In this document: positions 26,776-35,571 of the stretch, piece after piece
Numbering within the stretch: position 1 is the first letter of the stretch
Layout of the letters: each line of letters starts with the position of its first letter
From: Aerococcaceae bacterium DSM 111020
GTDB taxonomy: Bacteria > Bacillota > Bacilli > Lactobacillales > Aerococcaceae
Reading direction: 5' to 3'
NCBI GenBank assembly: GCA_015863185.1
Contig: JACBXP010000006.1
Coordinates: forward strand, 62,001 to 126,000
Length of the DNA: 64,000 nt
The notes under the pieces: model-generated
Seen by the model: only the letters and a program-made list of their open reading frames with translations
Told to the model about the DNA's origin: nothing
The model's database searches: none
Position numbers and translations under genes: made by a program

Positions 26776-28257
26776 CTACCATTCTAATTTGAATTCTACT
26801 TTTTTCAATAAATACGTCAATATTCCAGTAATAATCAAATAAATTACTCCTGCCAAGACATAAGGGACCAAACTAGCCTCTCTATTAGCTGCAATGGAGC
26901 TTGCACGCAACATCTCTCCTAATCCGATGACATAAACCAAAGAAGTATCTTTAATTAAAGCGATCACTTCATTACCGATAGATGGCATCACAATCTTAAA
27001 GACTTGAGGCAAAATAATTCGTCTAAATCCTCGAACATTACCGATGCCAAGCACCTCAATACTCTCATATTGACCGTCAGGAACAGCACTCATTCCTCCA
27101 CGAAATATTTCCGCTAAATAAGCAACATAATTAATGATAAATGCAAGTAAAGCTGCAGGTAAACGTTCTAAATGAATTCCCACAAAAGGTAATCCAAAGA
27201 AAAATAACATCAATTGTAGCATTAAAGGTGATCCTCGCATAATAAAAATGTATACTTCAATAATTCGTTGGAGCCATTTAGGACCAAAGACGCGGAAAAT
27301 TCCCACTAAGAAGCCCAAAGGGATACTGACTAATAATACAATCATAAAAATTAATAATGTCATTTTTAAGCCATCCAATAATGCAGGCAATAGATTCAAT
27401 ATTTCAGACATTACACTTGATTGTGATTCTTGTGAACCATCTTCAATTGGTGCACCAAACCACTTTTCATAAATTTCATCATATTGACCAGTATCACGTA
27501 ATTGTTGGAGTCCCTGATCAATTGCTTCTTTTAATTCTGTATCTGTTTTACGAAGTCCTACTGCCATTGGTTCTTCTGAAGTAGGATCCACAAAATATTG
27601 ATAGTCATCAGTATCTGAACGTTGATTAAGCGTATATGTCCCATAGACCCCACCCGTATATATAGCATCTACACGATCTGCTGCTAAATCAGCAAACACT
27701 TGATTGTAATCAGGATAAAGAACAGATTCACCGTTTAACTGGTCATATAATTGATTGGGCCAAGCTTGCATAAAATCAAGCGCTGTGGAACCAGATTGTG
27801 TAGCTATTTTTTTCCCTTTCAAATCTTCAAGTTCATTAATCCCACTCCCTTTTTTTGAAATAATAATCTGGCTACTTGGTATATAAGTGTCGGACATTAA
27901 AACTTTTGCTTCACGCTCTGGTGTTACACCGTAACCATTCCATATCATATCGATATTTCCTGAATTCAATTCAGTTTCTTTAAGCGCCCAGTCAATCGGC
28001 TGAAAGCGTAAGGTCCAATCATACATCTCAGCAATTGCATTGGCCAAATCAATATCGAACCCTACGATGTCTCCCTTTTCATCTCGAAATCCCATCGGAG
28101 CAAATGTATCATCCAAGCCTATGACATATGAGTTACCTTGAGTAGGAGATGCTTCGAGTGGCTGAGATTCTGCCTTAACTGACAATTCACCCCAAGGCAA
28201 ATAGACGATAGTTAATAACAACATAATTAGAAACACTAATATATTACGCTTTTTCAT
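26776..28257 (-). CDS. Amino-acid ABC transporter: fused binding protein and permease
   Basis: A 493-residue fusion (ATG at 28257, just after GAGGTGG; an upstream GTG lies inside that ribosome site). A signal segment ends near residue 30. Residues about 45-270 form a bacterial extracellular solute-binding family 3 domain (YVIGLDDTFAPMGFRDEKG, GFDIDLANAIAEMYDW, GKKIATQSGST). Residues about 285-493 form the permease, with five hydrophobic segments and the EAA-loop-type SIEVLGIGNVRGFRRIILPQ. Such fusions are common in Lactobacillales for Gln, Glu, Arg or His uptake; the T-box specifier tentatively points to histidine. Confidence 0.9.
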   Translation of the reverse strand: MKKRNILVFLIMLLLTIVYLPWGELSVKAESQPLEASPTQGNSYVIGLDDTFAPMGFRDEKGDIVGFDIDLANAIAEMYDWTLRFQPIDWALKETELNSGNIDMIWNGYGVTPEREAKVLMSDTYIPSSQIIISKKGSGINELEDLKGKKIATQSGSTALDFMQAWPNQLYDQLNGESVLYPDYNQVFADLAADRVDAIYTGGVYGTYTLNQRSDTDDYQYFVDPTSEEPMAVGLRKTDTELKEAIDQGLQQLRDTGQYDEIYEKWFGAPIEDGSQESQSSVMSEILNLLPALLDGLKMTLLIFMIVLLVSIPLGFLVGIFRVFGPKWLQRIIEVYIFIMRGSPLMLQLMLFFFGLPFVGIHLERLPAALLAFIINYVAYLAEIFRGGMSAVPDGQYESIEVLGIGNVRGFRRIILPQVFKIVMPSIGNEVIALIKDTSLVYVIGLGEMLRASSIAANREASLVPYVLAGVIYLIITGILTYLLKKVEFKLEW

Positions 28258-28283
28258 AATTTCCACCTCTCTTAATAAAAAAA

Positions 28284-28560
28284 GTCCTCTCGTTCATACT
28301 GAACGAAAGGACGTTAAATACGTGGTTCCACCTTTATTTATAACTTACTCACGTAAGTTACCTCTTTTTGTTACAGCACAGTGTTAAAACTGGCGATAAC
28401 AACATACGTTATCGGGTATGAGCCGCTCATATTTCTATTCGCAGGTTCCTGGTTGTGTGATATGTTATCTTAATCTACTTTCACCACCCGTAGATTCTCT
28501 AAATAAGATAGGCATAACTTGGACCATTCATTACCTTAGATTAAGATTACATTATTTTTC
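28284..28560 (-). ncRNA. T-box riboswitch of the amino-acid ABC operon
   Basis: Read on the minus strand, the leader contains a Stem I apex (TATCTTA with TAAGATA; AGAGA bulge; GGGTGGTGAAA terminal loop) and the T-box AAGGTGGAACCACG (28321-28334). A terminator GTCCTCTCGTTC/GAACGAAAGGAC (28284-28312) follows, with a T-run. TAAATA and TATTTA flank the T-box as the antiterminator stem. In the candidate specifier loop the triplet CAC followed by A would specify histidine. The T-box call is firm; the specifier is tentative because the usual GAA before it is not clear. Confidence 0.9.
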
Positions 28561-28616
28561 CGAAAAAATCAACAGTTATTTTAATCTTATTTTAATTTAA
28601 TGTCGATTTAACCAAT

Positions 28617-29225
28617 TTATTTGAAACTTCTTAGAATCCAATACCCTTTCTCACGATGAATACGTTCAACATTGCCTGTCAAATTTTGTAAGTATTTTTC
28701 CATAGAAGGAGCACCTTGTTTTTTTTGTATGACTACCCATAATTGCCCACCAGATACAATTGCATCATAGCCCACTCTAATCATTTCTTGGATTGTCTTT
28801 TTTCCAGCACGAATTGGTGGATTTGTTAAACAATAATGATAAATATCTTTTTCTTGATAATTTATCGCATCTCCCTTAATAAAATTAGCATTAGGTAGTT
28901 GATTCAGCAATTTATTCTTTTCTGCTAATTCATAGGCACGTTCATTAATTTCTATGCCAGTAATGCTTGTTTGTGGAAAGTTAGATGCTAAAGATAATGT
29001 AATTGGGCCATAACCACTACCAAGCTCCAAGATTTGCTCATTTTCTTTAACATCGGTTTGGTCAACAAAAGTTTCGATAAGTACACGGGAACCAAAATCA
29101 ACCGTGTCCTTGGAGAACACACCACTATCCGTTCTAAAATCAAAATCTTTATCTAATAATTTTATATGGATAGTTTGTTCATGGTGACTGCTCGATGGAT
29201 TTGTATTAAAATAATGATCACTCAT
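28617..29225 (-). CDS. Class I SAM methyltransferase (RsmC-like)
   Basis: A 202-residue methyltransferase small-domain protein (MTS family), similar to the catalytic half of 16S rRNA m2G1207 methyltransferase. Seen are the SAM loop LELGSGYGPITLSLA near residue 75, ITGIEINERA, and the base-methylation motif TNPPIRAGK, typical of N2-guanine methyltransferases. An AGGAGG site precedes the ATG at 29225. The target is assumed from homology. Confidence 0.88.
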   Translation of the reverse strand: MSDHYFNTNPSSSHHEQTIHIKLLDKDFDFRTDSGVFSKDTVDFGSRVLIETFVDQTDVKENEQILELGSGYGPITLSLASNFPQTSITGIEINERAYELAEKNKLLNQLPNANFIKGDAINYQEKDIYHYCLTNPPIRAGKKTIQEMIRVGYDAIVSGGQLWVVIQKKQGAPSMEKYLQNLTGNVERIHREKGYWILRSFK

Positions 29226-29239
29226 ATTTTCCTCCTAAC

Positions 29240-29277
29240 AATAAAACATCTGCAAATTATTTCGCAGATGTTTTATT
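29240..29277 (-). terminator. Terminator after secreted acidic protein gene
   Basis: AATAAAACATCTGC pairs perfectly with GCAGATGTTTTATT. It lies between the acidic-protein stop and the methyltransferase start, on the transcribed minus strand. Confidence 0.85.
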
Positions 29278-29287
29278 GAGTCTAATA

Positions 29288-30424
29288 TTATTCATTCACT
29301 GATTCATCAGATATCTCTTCAGAATCTTCCGTACCATCCACTGATTCTTCTGTGTTTTCTACAGGAGTCATGGTCACGGATTTAACTGTTTCAGACAGCA
29401 TCGTTTCTTCAAATATAAATTCACCTGGATAAGCTTCTTCTACCGCAGCTGGAATAGGATCGTAAAACTCGCCGTTCTCATCAGCACTTATTTGATAAGT
29501 GAAAGGGAGACGCTCATTATGATAATAAATCTCGAAGTCATTCTCGCTATCGTAATCAAATGCTAATGTATCCGCAGTATGTCGAATTCCAAAAACAACA
29601 TGATACTCATCTTCTAATTGAAACACTTCAGCATCAAAGAAGAGATCAGGCATTACTGTTAAATATTTTTGACCATATTCCAACGCTTCCTCTTCTGTAT
29701 CAAAACTTGTCTCAACATAAAGTAAGATAGGACGTCCATTAGCGTCCGCGTCTTCAGCATATTCTACCGTTACAATAACAGAACCATTATCATTGATAAT
29801 CTTATTTGTTATAAAACGTCCTTCTGCTTCAGGATCCTCTTCAATCATTGTTATAAATGCATCGGCTTCTTCTTCAGATAAAAATACATTTGCATTAAAA
29901 GCAACATATGGTCCATCTAATAATCCCACTTCTTCTGATTCATCAACAGAAATAATTGTATCATCCATTGATTCATCTTCTGACTCTTCAACAACTTCTA
30001 TTTCAGGTTTTTCAATCGGTGTCGTTTCTCCAAAATCTTCTGGGTCATTAGAATATTGTGGATTAGACGGTATAATCGTTTCTCCTCTAGGTGGTCTAGA
30101 TGGTGTTGTTGGTTGTGTAGGTCTTGGGTTAGCAGGTGGACGCGATGGTGTCCCAGTATTACCTGAGCTCTGATCATTTTCTGAACTAGACAGATCAGAT
30201 GATGGGCCACTCGATTCTTGTGGTGGATTGGTAGGTTCAATCTCACCCGTTGACCCAGGATCTGGTTGTGTGACTTCAGGTTCTGTTGTCACTGAAGATT
30301 CCTCATTCACAGGAGGCTGTTGGACAGTGGATTCTCCACCTTCTTCTTGAGCAATAATGGGTGTTACTTGCATCAATAATATACTCGCAGTTAACATTAA
30401 TGTCGTTAATTTTTTTAAAGTCAT
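29288..30424 (-). CDS. Secreted acidic Pro/Ser/Thr-rich protein of unknown function
   Basis: I do not recognise this 378-residue protein. A signal peptide (about 1-26, ending IIAQ) is followed by a low-complexity segment rich in Pro, Ser, Thr, Glu and Gln to about residue 125, then an acidic Glu/Asp/Ser stretch. Residues about 165-345 form what may be two related alpha/beta modules, each opening with an acidic helix (SEEEADAFITMIEE; DTEEEALEYGQKY). The C-terminus is acidic with no LPxTG, no membrane segment and no Cys, so release or non-covalent wall binding is expected. It is a single gene. Confidence 0.7.
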   Translation of the reverse strand: MTLKKLTTLMLTASILLMQVTPIIAQEEGGESTVQQPPVNEESSVTTEPEVTQPDPGSTGEIEPTNPPQESSGPSSDLSSSENDQSSGNTGTPSRPPANPRPTQPTTPSRPPRGETIIPSNPQYSNDPEDFGETTPIEKPEIEVVEESEDESMDDTIISVDESEEVGLLDGPYVAFNANVFLSEEEADAFITMIEEDPEAEGRFITNKIINDNGSVIVTVEYAEDADANGRPILLYVETSFDTEEEALEYGQKYLTVMPDLFFDAEVFQLEDEYHVVFGIRHTADTLAFDYDSENDFEIYYHNERLPFTYQISADENGEFYDPIPAAVEEAYPGEFIFEETMLSETVKSVTMTPVENTEESVDGTEDSEEISDESVNE

Positions 30425-30615
30425 AGCTATCCCTTTCTTAAAAATATTGTTACCCTAAGAAAAATTATCACTTTTATTATAACAGGATTCTATCTAATTT
30501 TATAGTATCTTATGGTCTCTAATCTGAAACTTTTCCCCGAAAAATAAACTTTCAATCAATACAAAACATGTTACACTATAGATATCATTATTACTATTCA
30601 ATAAAGGAGACGCTA

Positions 30616-31473
30616 ATGATAAAATTATTTGTATCTGATATGGACGGTACACTTTTAAATGGACAACATGTCATCAGTAGTGCGAATGCTCAAGCGATTC
30701 GCGATTTGGAAAATGCTGGCATTGAATTTCTTATTGCTACGGGACGTAGCCATAACTCAGCTGCACCCTTATTAAAAATGCATGACTTATCCGCTAAGAT
30801 GATTACATTAAATGGTGCAACATTTAATGAAAAAGATGGCTCTATCAAATATACGCATACTTTAACTAGTTCTGATATTAACGAAATGGTTCAATATGCA
30901 CAAGAGCATCAATTAGATTATTCTATCATGACTCCTGAAGACTATTATTTAAAGGATTATCAACAATTCATTGACCGCATTGAAGCACATATGCAATTGT
31001 CTCAATCGAATCTTGACGACCAATCGAGTACGAGCCAATTTATCGTTGATACGAGCTTCGTTCATCCTGTAGAAGAGTATGTTCCAAATGCTGAATTACC
31101 TATTTGCAAAATTATGATTCTATCAACAGATGAAGAAGCAAAGCAAGCATTTATCAATCAATTTAATCATTATCCTGATTTAGATATCACCTCATCAGCA
31201 CCAGATAATTTAGAAATCACCAGTAATAAAGCACAAAAAGGATTGGCTTTGGAAGATTATGCTACTGAGAAAGGATATTCTATTAATGAAATAGCTACAA
31301 TTGGCGATTCTTTAAATGATCGTTCCATGCTTCAAATGGCTCATTACAGCTTTGCAATGGATAATGCCTCAGAACAAGTCAAATCGCTCGCTAATTACCA
31401 AGCCCCACATCATGATGAAGATGGGGTCGCTAAAGTGATTTATGACATTTTAGAAGGAAAATACAACGAATAA
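30616..31473 (+). CDS. Cof-type HAD-family phosphatase
   Basis: A 285-residue haloacid-dehalogenase hydrolase of the Cof/IIB group. Motif I is FVSDMDGTLLNG at the N-terminus (Asp nucleophile), motif II is ATGRSH, and the C-terminal motif IV is IGDSLNDRSML; the C2B cap lies between. The ATG at 30616 has AAAGGAG upstream. Members dephosphorylate sugar phosphates, PLP or FMN; the substrate cannot be told here. Confidence 0.9.
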   Translation: MIKLFVSDMDGTLLNGQHVISSANAQAIRDLENAGIEFLIATGRSHNSAAPLLKMHDLSAKMITLNGATFNEKDGSIKYTHTLTSSDINEMVQYAQEHQLDYSIMTPEDYYLKDYQQFIDRIEAHMQLSQSNLDDQSSTSQFIVDTSFVHPVEEYVPNAELPICKIMILSTDEEAKQAFINQFNHYPDLDITSSAPDNLEITSNKAQKGLALEDYATEKGYSINEIATIGDSLNDRSMLQMAHYSFAMDNASEQVKSLANYQAPHHDEDGVAKVIYDILEGKYNE

Positions 31474-31490
31474 TATTTTGCATACATAAA

Positions 31491-31584
31491 AAAGCACTTA
31501 GTCTTTCGTTCTAGTGAACACCCTTGAAATTGATCCAAGAAATCTCAATTCAGGGGTAGTCCACAATAAAGACTATGTGTCTTT
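31491..31584. repeat. Long imperfect inverted repeat (about 94 bases)
   Basis: Outer arms AAAGCACTTAGTCTTT and AAAGACTATGTGTCTTT pair with one bulge and one mismatch. Inner arms around ACCCTTGAAATTGA and TCAATTCAGGGGT pair too. It lies between the convergent HAD and thioredoxin-like genes and is flanked by A- and T-runs, so it may terminate both. Its length exceeds that of other terminators in the window. Confidence 0.6.
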
Positions 31585-31642
31585 ATTTCTTTGTTTAAGA
31601 ATTAACACCATAATTATCCTAAATTATTAAGTAAGACTTTTT

Positions 31643-32215
31643 TTATTTCTCTTCAGGCTTCGCTTGTTTAATAAACACTTCTATTTCTTCCATGCGACTT
31701 TTTTCATTTACTACTTCAATAATTTCTTTCTCTTCTATAAGAAAAGCATGTGGTACTGTTTTTATTTTAAACGGCCCTACAATCTTATTAAAATCTGGAT
31801 CATTAAGATATTTATCCGTATTATAATAATGGATTGTGACGTCATTTTCTTTAGCCAGTTGATTTATCTTCGGTACAAAAGCTTTACAATAAGGACAAGT
31901 ATCATAGCCAAAATATATTACAATAGGCATTTCATTGGATTCTTCAAATAATTGATTTAATTGCTTAAATTGATGAAAAGATTCTATTTGTGAATAAGTT
32001 GTCGTCTCTGGCATTGAACCCGACAATTGGGTAACGGCATCTAATTCACGATACACTTCACTTCGATTATTATCTGTTAAGTCTGCAAAATTAAAATTCT
32101 CATGAAATTGAAAACTATCTTTCTTAATTTGAACGGTATCCGATGAAAAGTCAAATCCAAATCCCACAATCATTACCATTACAATCAATATAAATACTCG
32201 TTTATAGTTCATCAT
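31643..32215 (-). CDS. Membrane-anchored thioredoxin-like protein
   Basis: A 190-residue protein with an N-terminal hydrophobic anchor (about 6-23) and an extracytoplasmic thioredoxin fold. The active site is CPYC at residues 107-110 and the cis-Pro is in KTVPHAF at 155. The CPYC dipeptide and length resemble bacteriocin-accessory/PedC-like and related Gram-positive oxidoreductases, but no bacteriocin gene is near. Role in extracellular disulfide handling is an inference. Confidence 0.82.
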   Translation of the reverse strand: MMNYKRVFILIVMVMIVGFGFDFSSDTVQIKKDSFQFHENFNFADLTDNNRSEVYRELDAVTQLSGSMPETTTYSQIESFHQFKQLNQLFEESNEMPIVIYFGYDTCPYCKAFVPKINQLAKENDVTIHYYNTDKYLNDPDFNKIVGPFKIKTVPHAFLIEEKEIIEVVNEKSRMEEIEVFIKQAKPEEK

Positions 32216-32284
32216 TCAGCTCCTTTTTAATTTATTTTACTATACTCTATTACTAATCGGTATTTAAACACTTGAAAATAAAAA

Positions 32285-32309
32285 AGAGTATCCCAACAAA
32301 GGATACTCT
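32285..32309 (-). terminator. Terminator after rplJ-rplL
   Basis: AGAGTATCC pairs with GGATACTCT, followed by a T-run on the minus strand. Confidence 0.9.
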
Positions 32310-32321
32310 AAGCAAATAAAA

Positions 32322-32690
32322 TTATTTAGCTTCTGCTTTACCGCCAGCTTCTTCAATTGCTGCTACTAATTCGTCAGCATCTTCTTTAGACACGCCTTCT
32401 TTAATAATTGAAGGAGCACCATCAACTAATTCTTTAGCTTCTTTCAAGCCTAAACCAGTTGCTTCACGTACAGCTTTGATAACTTTAATTTTCGCAGAAC
32501 CAGCTTCTTGTAATTCAACGTCAAATTCAGTTTGTTCTTCTGCTGCTTCTCCTGCACCAGCTCCTGCAGCTGCAACTGGAGCTGCCGCTGAAACGCCAAA
32601 TTCTTCTTCGATTGCTGATACTAAGTCAGCTAATTCAATAATTGTTGCTTCTTTTAAATCAGCAATAATTTGTTCAATGTTTAATGCCAT
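32322..32690 (-). CDS. rplL: 50S ribosomal protein L7/L12
   Basis: The 122-residue stalk protein that binds translation factors. It shows the N-terminal dimerisation helix region ([19 protein letters not shown]), an Ala/Gly hinge ([18 protein letters not shown]) and the C-terminal domain with [21 protein letters not shown] good GGAGG site lies upstream. It is downstream of rplJ in the usual order, under the L10 leader. Confidence 0.98.
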   Translation of the reverse strand: MALNIEQIIADLKEATIIELADLVSAIEEEFGVSAAAPVAAAGAGAGEAAEEQTEFDVELQEAGSAKIKVIKAVREATGLGLKEAKELVDGAPSIIKEGVSKEDADELVAAIEEAGGKAEAK

Positions 32691-32744
32691 TGTTATATTC
32701 CTCCATTTTATATGAATTTAATTTTATTTTAAGTTGGTAAATGA

Positions 32745-33254
32745 TTAAGCTACGTCTTCTTCTTTTGCATCTGCCACAGCTTTGACTGCATAAGCCACAT
32801 TGCGAACAGGTGCTTGTAATACTGAAAGTAACATAGAAAGAATTCCGTCGCGACTTGGTAGTGACGCAACTTTTTTAATTTCATCAACGCTAACGATGTT
32901 ACCGTTAATTGCACCACCTTTGATTTCTAATGCTTCCGCATTTTTAGCGAAATCATTAGTAATCTTCGCTGGTAATACAATATCGTCTTTACCGACGATA
33001 ACAGCTGTAGGTCCTGAAAAACTTTCATTTAGATCTGATAATTCAGCTGCTTCAGCTGCTCGACGTAGAATAGTATTTTTCACGACATGCATTTCAATCG
33101 CTTCATCACGTAATTGTTTACGTAAATCAGTGACCTCTTCAACTGTTAAACCAAGATAATCTACAACAACAATACTTGTCGCTTGTGATAATTTCTCAGC
33201 AATTGTATCGACTTGTTGTGCTTTTTCTTCTTTTGTAACAATTCTTCTTGCCAA
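32745..33254 (-). CDS. rplJ: 50S ribosomal protein L10
   Basis: L10 anchors L7/L12 dimers to 23S rRNA and represses its own operon by binding the leader. The 169 residues contain the N-terminal RNA-binding region ([20 protein letters not shown]) and the C-terminal helix for L7/L12. The start is TTG at 33254, preceded by CGGAGGTG; the protein sequence begins [13 protein letters not shown]. No rplL paralogue or other gene intervenes. Confidence 0.97.
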   Translation of the reverse strand: MARRIVTKEEKAQQVDTIAEKLSQATSIVVVDYLGLTVEEVTDLRKQLRDEAIEMHVVKNTILRRAAEAAELSDLNESFSGPTAVIVGKDDIVLPAKITNDFAKNAEALEIKGGAINGNIVSVDEIKKVASLPSRDGILSMLLSVLQAPVRNVAYAVKAVADAKEEDVA

Positions 33255-33402
33255 TTTATTTTCACCTCCGTTAAGTTTAGATAGAGATTTTAATAAAAAA
33301 TCTCTATGCCGACTTAGACATAGAGATACATTCCAGTTTATTGGAACTTCCTCGGTAAGAAATTAAGGCATCGCCACTTACTGTCTTCGGTCGTTTTACA
33401 CA
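33255..33402 (-). ncRNA. L10 (rplJ) leader with attenuator
   Basis: The rplJ 5' leader carries a terminator-like hairpin (ATCTCTATG/CATAGAGAT, 33296-33327, with T-run) preceded by the folded region containing CGATGCC and GAGGAAGTTCC. This is the usual Firmicutes L10-leader arrangement in which L10(L12)4 binding favours termination. Confidence 0.8.
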
Positions 33403-33408
33403 AATGTT

Positions 33409-33437
33409 ATAATAACGAATCTTATTCAATTCGTCAA
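33409..33437 (-). promoter_or_regulatory. Promoter of rplJ-rplL
   Basis: TTGACG (33432-33437) and TATTAT (33409-33414) on the minus strand with a 17-base spacer, just after the rplA stop codon. Confidence 0.75.
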
Positions 33438-33448
33438 TGATTTATTTA

Positions 33449-34147
33449 TTATTTCTTTTCTTCTGGTTTAGTAAAGCCAACTTTAATTCCAGGTCCCATT
33501 GTTGTTGACAATGTTGCTGAAAGGATAAAGTTACCTTTAACTGCTGCAGGACGTAAGCTAACAATACGATCTTGCAAAGCTTTAATATTTTCTGCTAATT
33601 GTTCTTCTGTAAACGATACTTTTCCTATAGGAACATTTACAATACCTGCTTTATCAGCACGATATTGTACTTGACCTGCTTTGATATCTGAGACAGCTTT
33701 AGAAACATCTGCTGTTACAGTTCCAGTTTTCGGGTTTGGCATTAAGCCTTTAGGTCCAAGAACACGTCCTAAGCGACCTACTTGTCCCATCATATCTGGT
33801 GTTGCAACTAAGACATCAAAGTCTAACCAACCGCCATCAATTTTAGCGATTAGATCGCCTTCTCCAACATAATCCGCACCTGCATCTTTCGCTTCTTGTG
33901 CTTTATCTCCTGATGCAATGACAACAACTGTTTGTGTTTTTCCTGTACCATGTGGTAACACCATTGCTCCACGGATTTGTTGATCTGCTTGACGAACATC
34001 AATATTTAAATTATATGATAAGTCAACTGTCTCATCGAAGTTTGCATAACTAATTTCTTTAGCTAATGCAATTGCTTCTTGTACGCCATATTCATTATGA
34101 CGGTCAACTTTTTCTAATGCTGCTTTGTATTTTTTATTTTTAGCCAT
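33449..34147 (-). CDS. rplA: 50S ribosomal protein L1
   Basis: L1 forms the mobile L1 stalk and also represses its own operon. The 232 residues are typical, with the rRNA-binding regions GTGKTQTV and [21 protein letters not shown] seen clearly, and the terminal domain containing [18 protein letters not shown]. It lies downstream of rplK, with an L1-binding-site-like element in the 82-base intergenic region. Confidence 0.98.
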   Translation of the reverse strand: MAKNKKYKAALEKVDRHNEYGVQEAIALAKEISYANFDETVDLSYNLNIDVRQADQQIRGAMVLPHGTGKTQTVVVIASGDKAQEAKDAGADYVGEGDLIAKIDGGWLDFDVLVATPDMMGQVGRLGRVLGPKGLMPNPKTGTVTADVSKAVSDIKAGQVQYRADKAGIVNVPIGKVSFTEEQLAENIKALQDRIVSLRPAAVKGNFILSATLSTTMGPGIKVGFTKPEEKK

Positions 34148-34167
34148 TTAAATTTCCTCCTATACTT

Positions 34168-34193
34168 GTGGTTTTAACGGTTTATCCTCCCAC
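34168..34193 (-). promoter_or_regulatory. L1-binding-site-like element in rplK-rplA gap
   Basis: Minus-strand GTGG-GAGGATAAACC-GTTAAAA-CCAC: a GTGG/CCAC helix, an asymmetric internal loop with GA on one side and an A-rich strand on the other, and a short GG/CC helix. This matches the architecture of L1 regulatory sites, which mimic the 23S L1 site. Confidence 0.6.
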
Positions 34194-34229
34194 ACCCGAT
34201 AGAATACGGGGCGAGAAGCTGCTTATTGC

Positions 34230-34655
34230 TTAGCCTTCGACAGTAATACCCATTGAACGAGCAGTACCTTCGACCATGCGCATTGCAGCTTCCACGTCTG
34301 CTGCATTTAAATCTGCCATTTTAATTTCAGCAATTTCGCGAACTTGGTCGCTTGTCACTGAAGCTACTTTATTTTTATTGGGTTCACCTGATGCTTTATC
34401 GATTCCTGCAGCTTTTTTCAATAAAATTGGAGCTGGTGGAGTCTTAGTAATAAAAGTGAACGAACGATCTTCGTATACATCAATTACAACAGGAATAATC
34501 ATTCCATTTTGTTCTTGTGTACGTGCATTAAATTCCTTCGTAAATGCAACGATATTCACACCTGCTTGTCCAAGTGCTGGACCTACTGGCGGAGCTGGAC
34601 TTGCTTGTCCCGCTGGAATTTGTAATTTAACTTGAGTAATGACTTTTTTAGCCAC
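34230..34655 (-). CDS. rplK: 50S ribosomal protein L11
   Basis: L11 belongs to the GTPase-associated centre. From the GTG at 34655 (AAGGAGG eight bases upstream) it has 141 residues, the family norm, starting [20 protein letters not shown]. The longer in-frame start at 34712 would add a segment with no homology and run through the upstream L1-like site. The C-terminal RNA-binding domain ends [14 protein letters not shown]. Confidence 0.97.
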   Translation of the reverse strand: MAKKVITQVKLQIPAGQASPAPPVGPALGQAGVNIVAFTKEFNARTQEQNGMIIPVVIDVYEDRSFTFITKTPPAPILLKKAAGIDKASGEPNKNKVASVTSDQVREIAEIKMADLNAADVEAAMRMVEGTARSMGITVEG

Positions 34656-34685
34656 GAAACATTCCTCCTTATTATAAATCGTGAT

Positions 34686-34712
34686 GTGGTTAGCGGATTT
34701 TTCTCCTCCCAC
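34686..34712 (-). promoter_or_regulatory. L1-binding-site-like element in rplK leader
   Basis: Minus-strand GTGG-GAGGAGAAAAATCC-GCTAA-CCAC shares the helix, the GAGGA strand and the TAA-ACCAC strand with the element before rplA. It sits in the rplK 5' leader, the classical place for L1 feedback control. Confidence 0.6.
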
Positions 34713-34739
34713 TCATGTGCGGACTTTGCGCACCAAATC

Positions 34740-34767
34740 ATTGTAGCATATACATGCTTTTTGTCAA
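34740..34767 (-). promoter_or_regulatory. Promoter of rplK-rplA
   Basis: TTGACA (34762-34767) and TACAAT (34740-34745) on the minus strand, 16 bases apart, with an 80-base leader before rplK. Confidence 0.8.
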
Positions 34768-34821
34768 TCATTAATCCTAACTAAATGAAAAAAATATTCG
34801 ATTATTTATTTTTCTTTACAT

Positions 34822-35571
34822 TCATTCATTAGAATTTTCTTTTTTCTGTAAATAAAAGATATACAAATAAAGGCCTAATGCAATAACAAAACCTAAAATA
34901 GCAATCGTTACGATTTCAAATTCTTGTCCCCACCATCGTGTAATAATCCCAAATAAATAGACAATAATTGGAATCATAATCATCTCATTACCATATTTAA
35001 CATAGGAATAAACACCTGTAGCAATTAATACAATAATTAGTAACAGAGTAAACCAAAATTCTGTTAATGAAGCGGTTGTGACATTCGTAAACAGAGCCAA
35101 ACTTATAAACAATAACACGGTTGAACTACCAAAAGCTATACCTATAGGTAATTTAAGCCAAGTTTGTTTACGTAATTGTCTCTTTCCACTGATTAAGCGA
35201 ATCATATTTAACAAAGTCGTCATCAAAAATGCTGAAACTAAGAAGTAAATAAGGTCTAATCTATTAAACCAAGCAATAATCCAAATTAATGTAAACAACA
35301 AACATTGAATCATAAAGGGGCGGATATATAATCGATATAAATCACTCTGTCCTTTTGTGACCATCGCTTCTCGTATAATAATACATGTCAAAGCAACTAA
35401 TAGGCCATTAATCATGAGCCAGCTAATATTTTCAAGTGCAATAAAAGCTGGCATTTGTGGATTAAAAATGGCAAGATCTCCAGAATAATTGAATAACAAC
35501 CCCGCATGACAAGCTAAGTATACGAGCCAAATGATGACGATGAGAATTCTATCAAGCCAAATACTTTTCAT
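34822..35571 (-). CDS. Unrecognised polytopic membrane protein
   Basis: A 249-residue integral membrane protein with about seven or eight hydrophobic segments spaced through the whole length and a short charged tail (QKKENSNE). I do not recognise a family. It follows nusG directly (its start touches the nusG stop) and precedes the rplK promoter, so it is probably co-transcribed with nusG. This position between nusG and rplK is unusual, because these genes are normally adjacent. Confidence 0.75.
   Translation of the reverse strand: MKSIWLDRILIVIIWLVYLACHAGLLFNYSGDLAIFNPQMPAFIALENISWLMINGLLVALTCIIIREAMVTKGQSDLYRLYIRPFMIQCLLFTLIWIIAWFNRLDLIYFLVSAFLMTTLLNMIRLISGKRQLRKQTWLKLPIGIAFGSSTVLLFISLALFTNVTTASLTEFWFTLLLIIVLIATGVYSYVKYGNEMIMIPIIVYLFGIITRWWGQEFEIVTIAILGFVIALGLYLYIFYLQKKENSNE

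Noticed and set aside
29793-30173. Ser/Gly-rich 126-codon open frame opposite the secreted acidic protein gene
   Set aside because: Mirror of a low-complexity coding region; no ribosome binding site.
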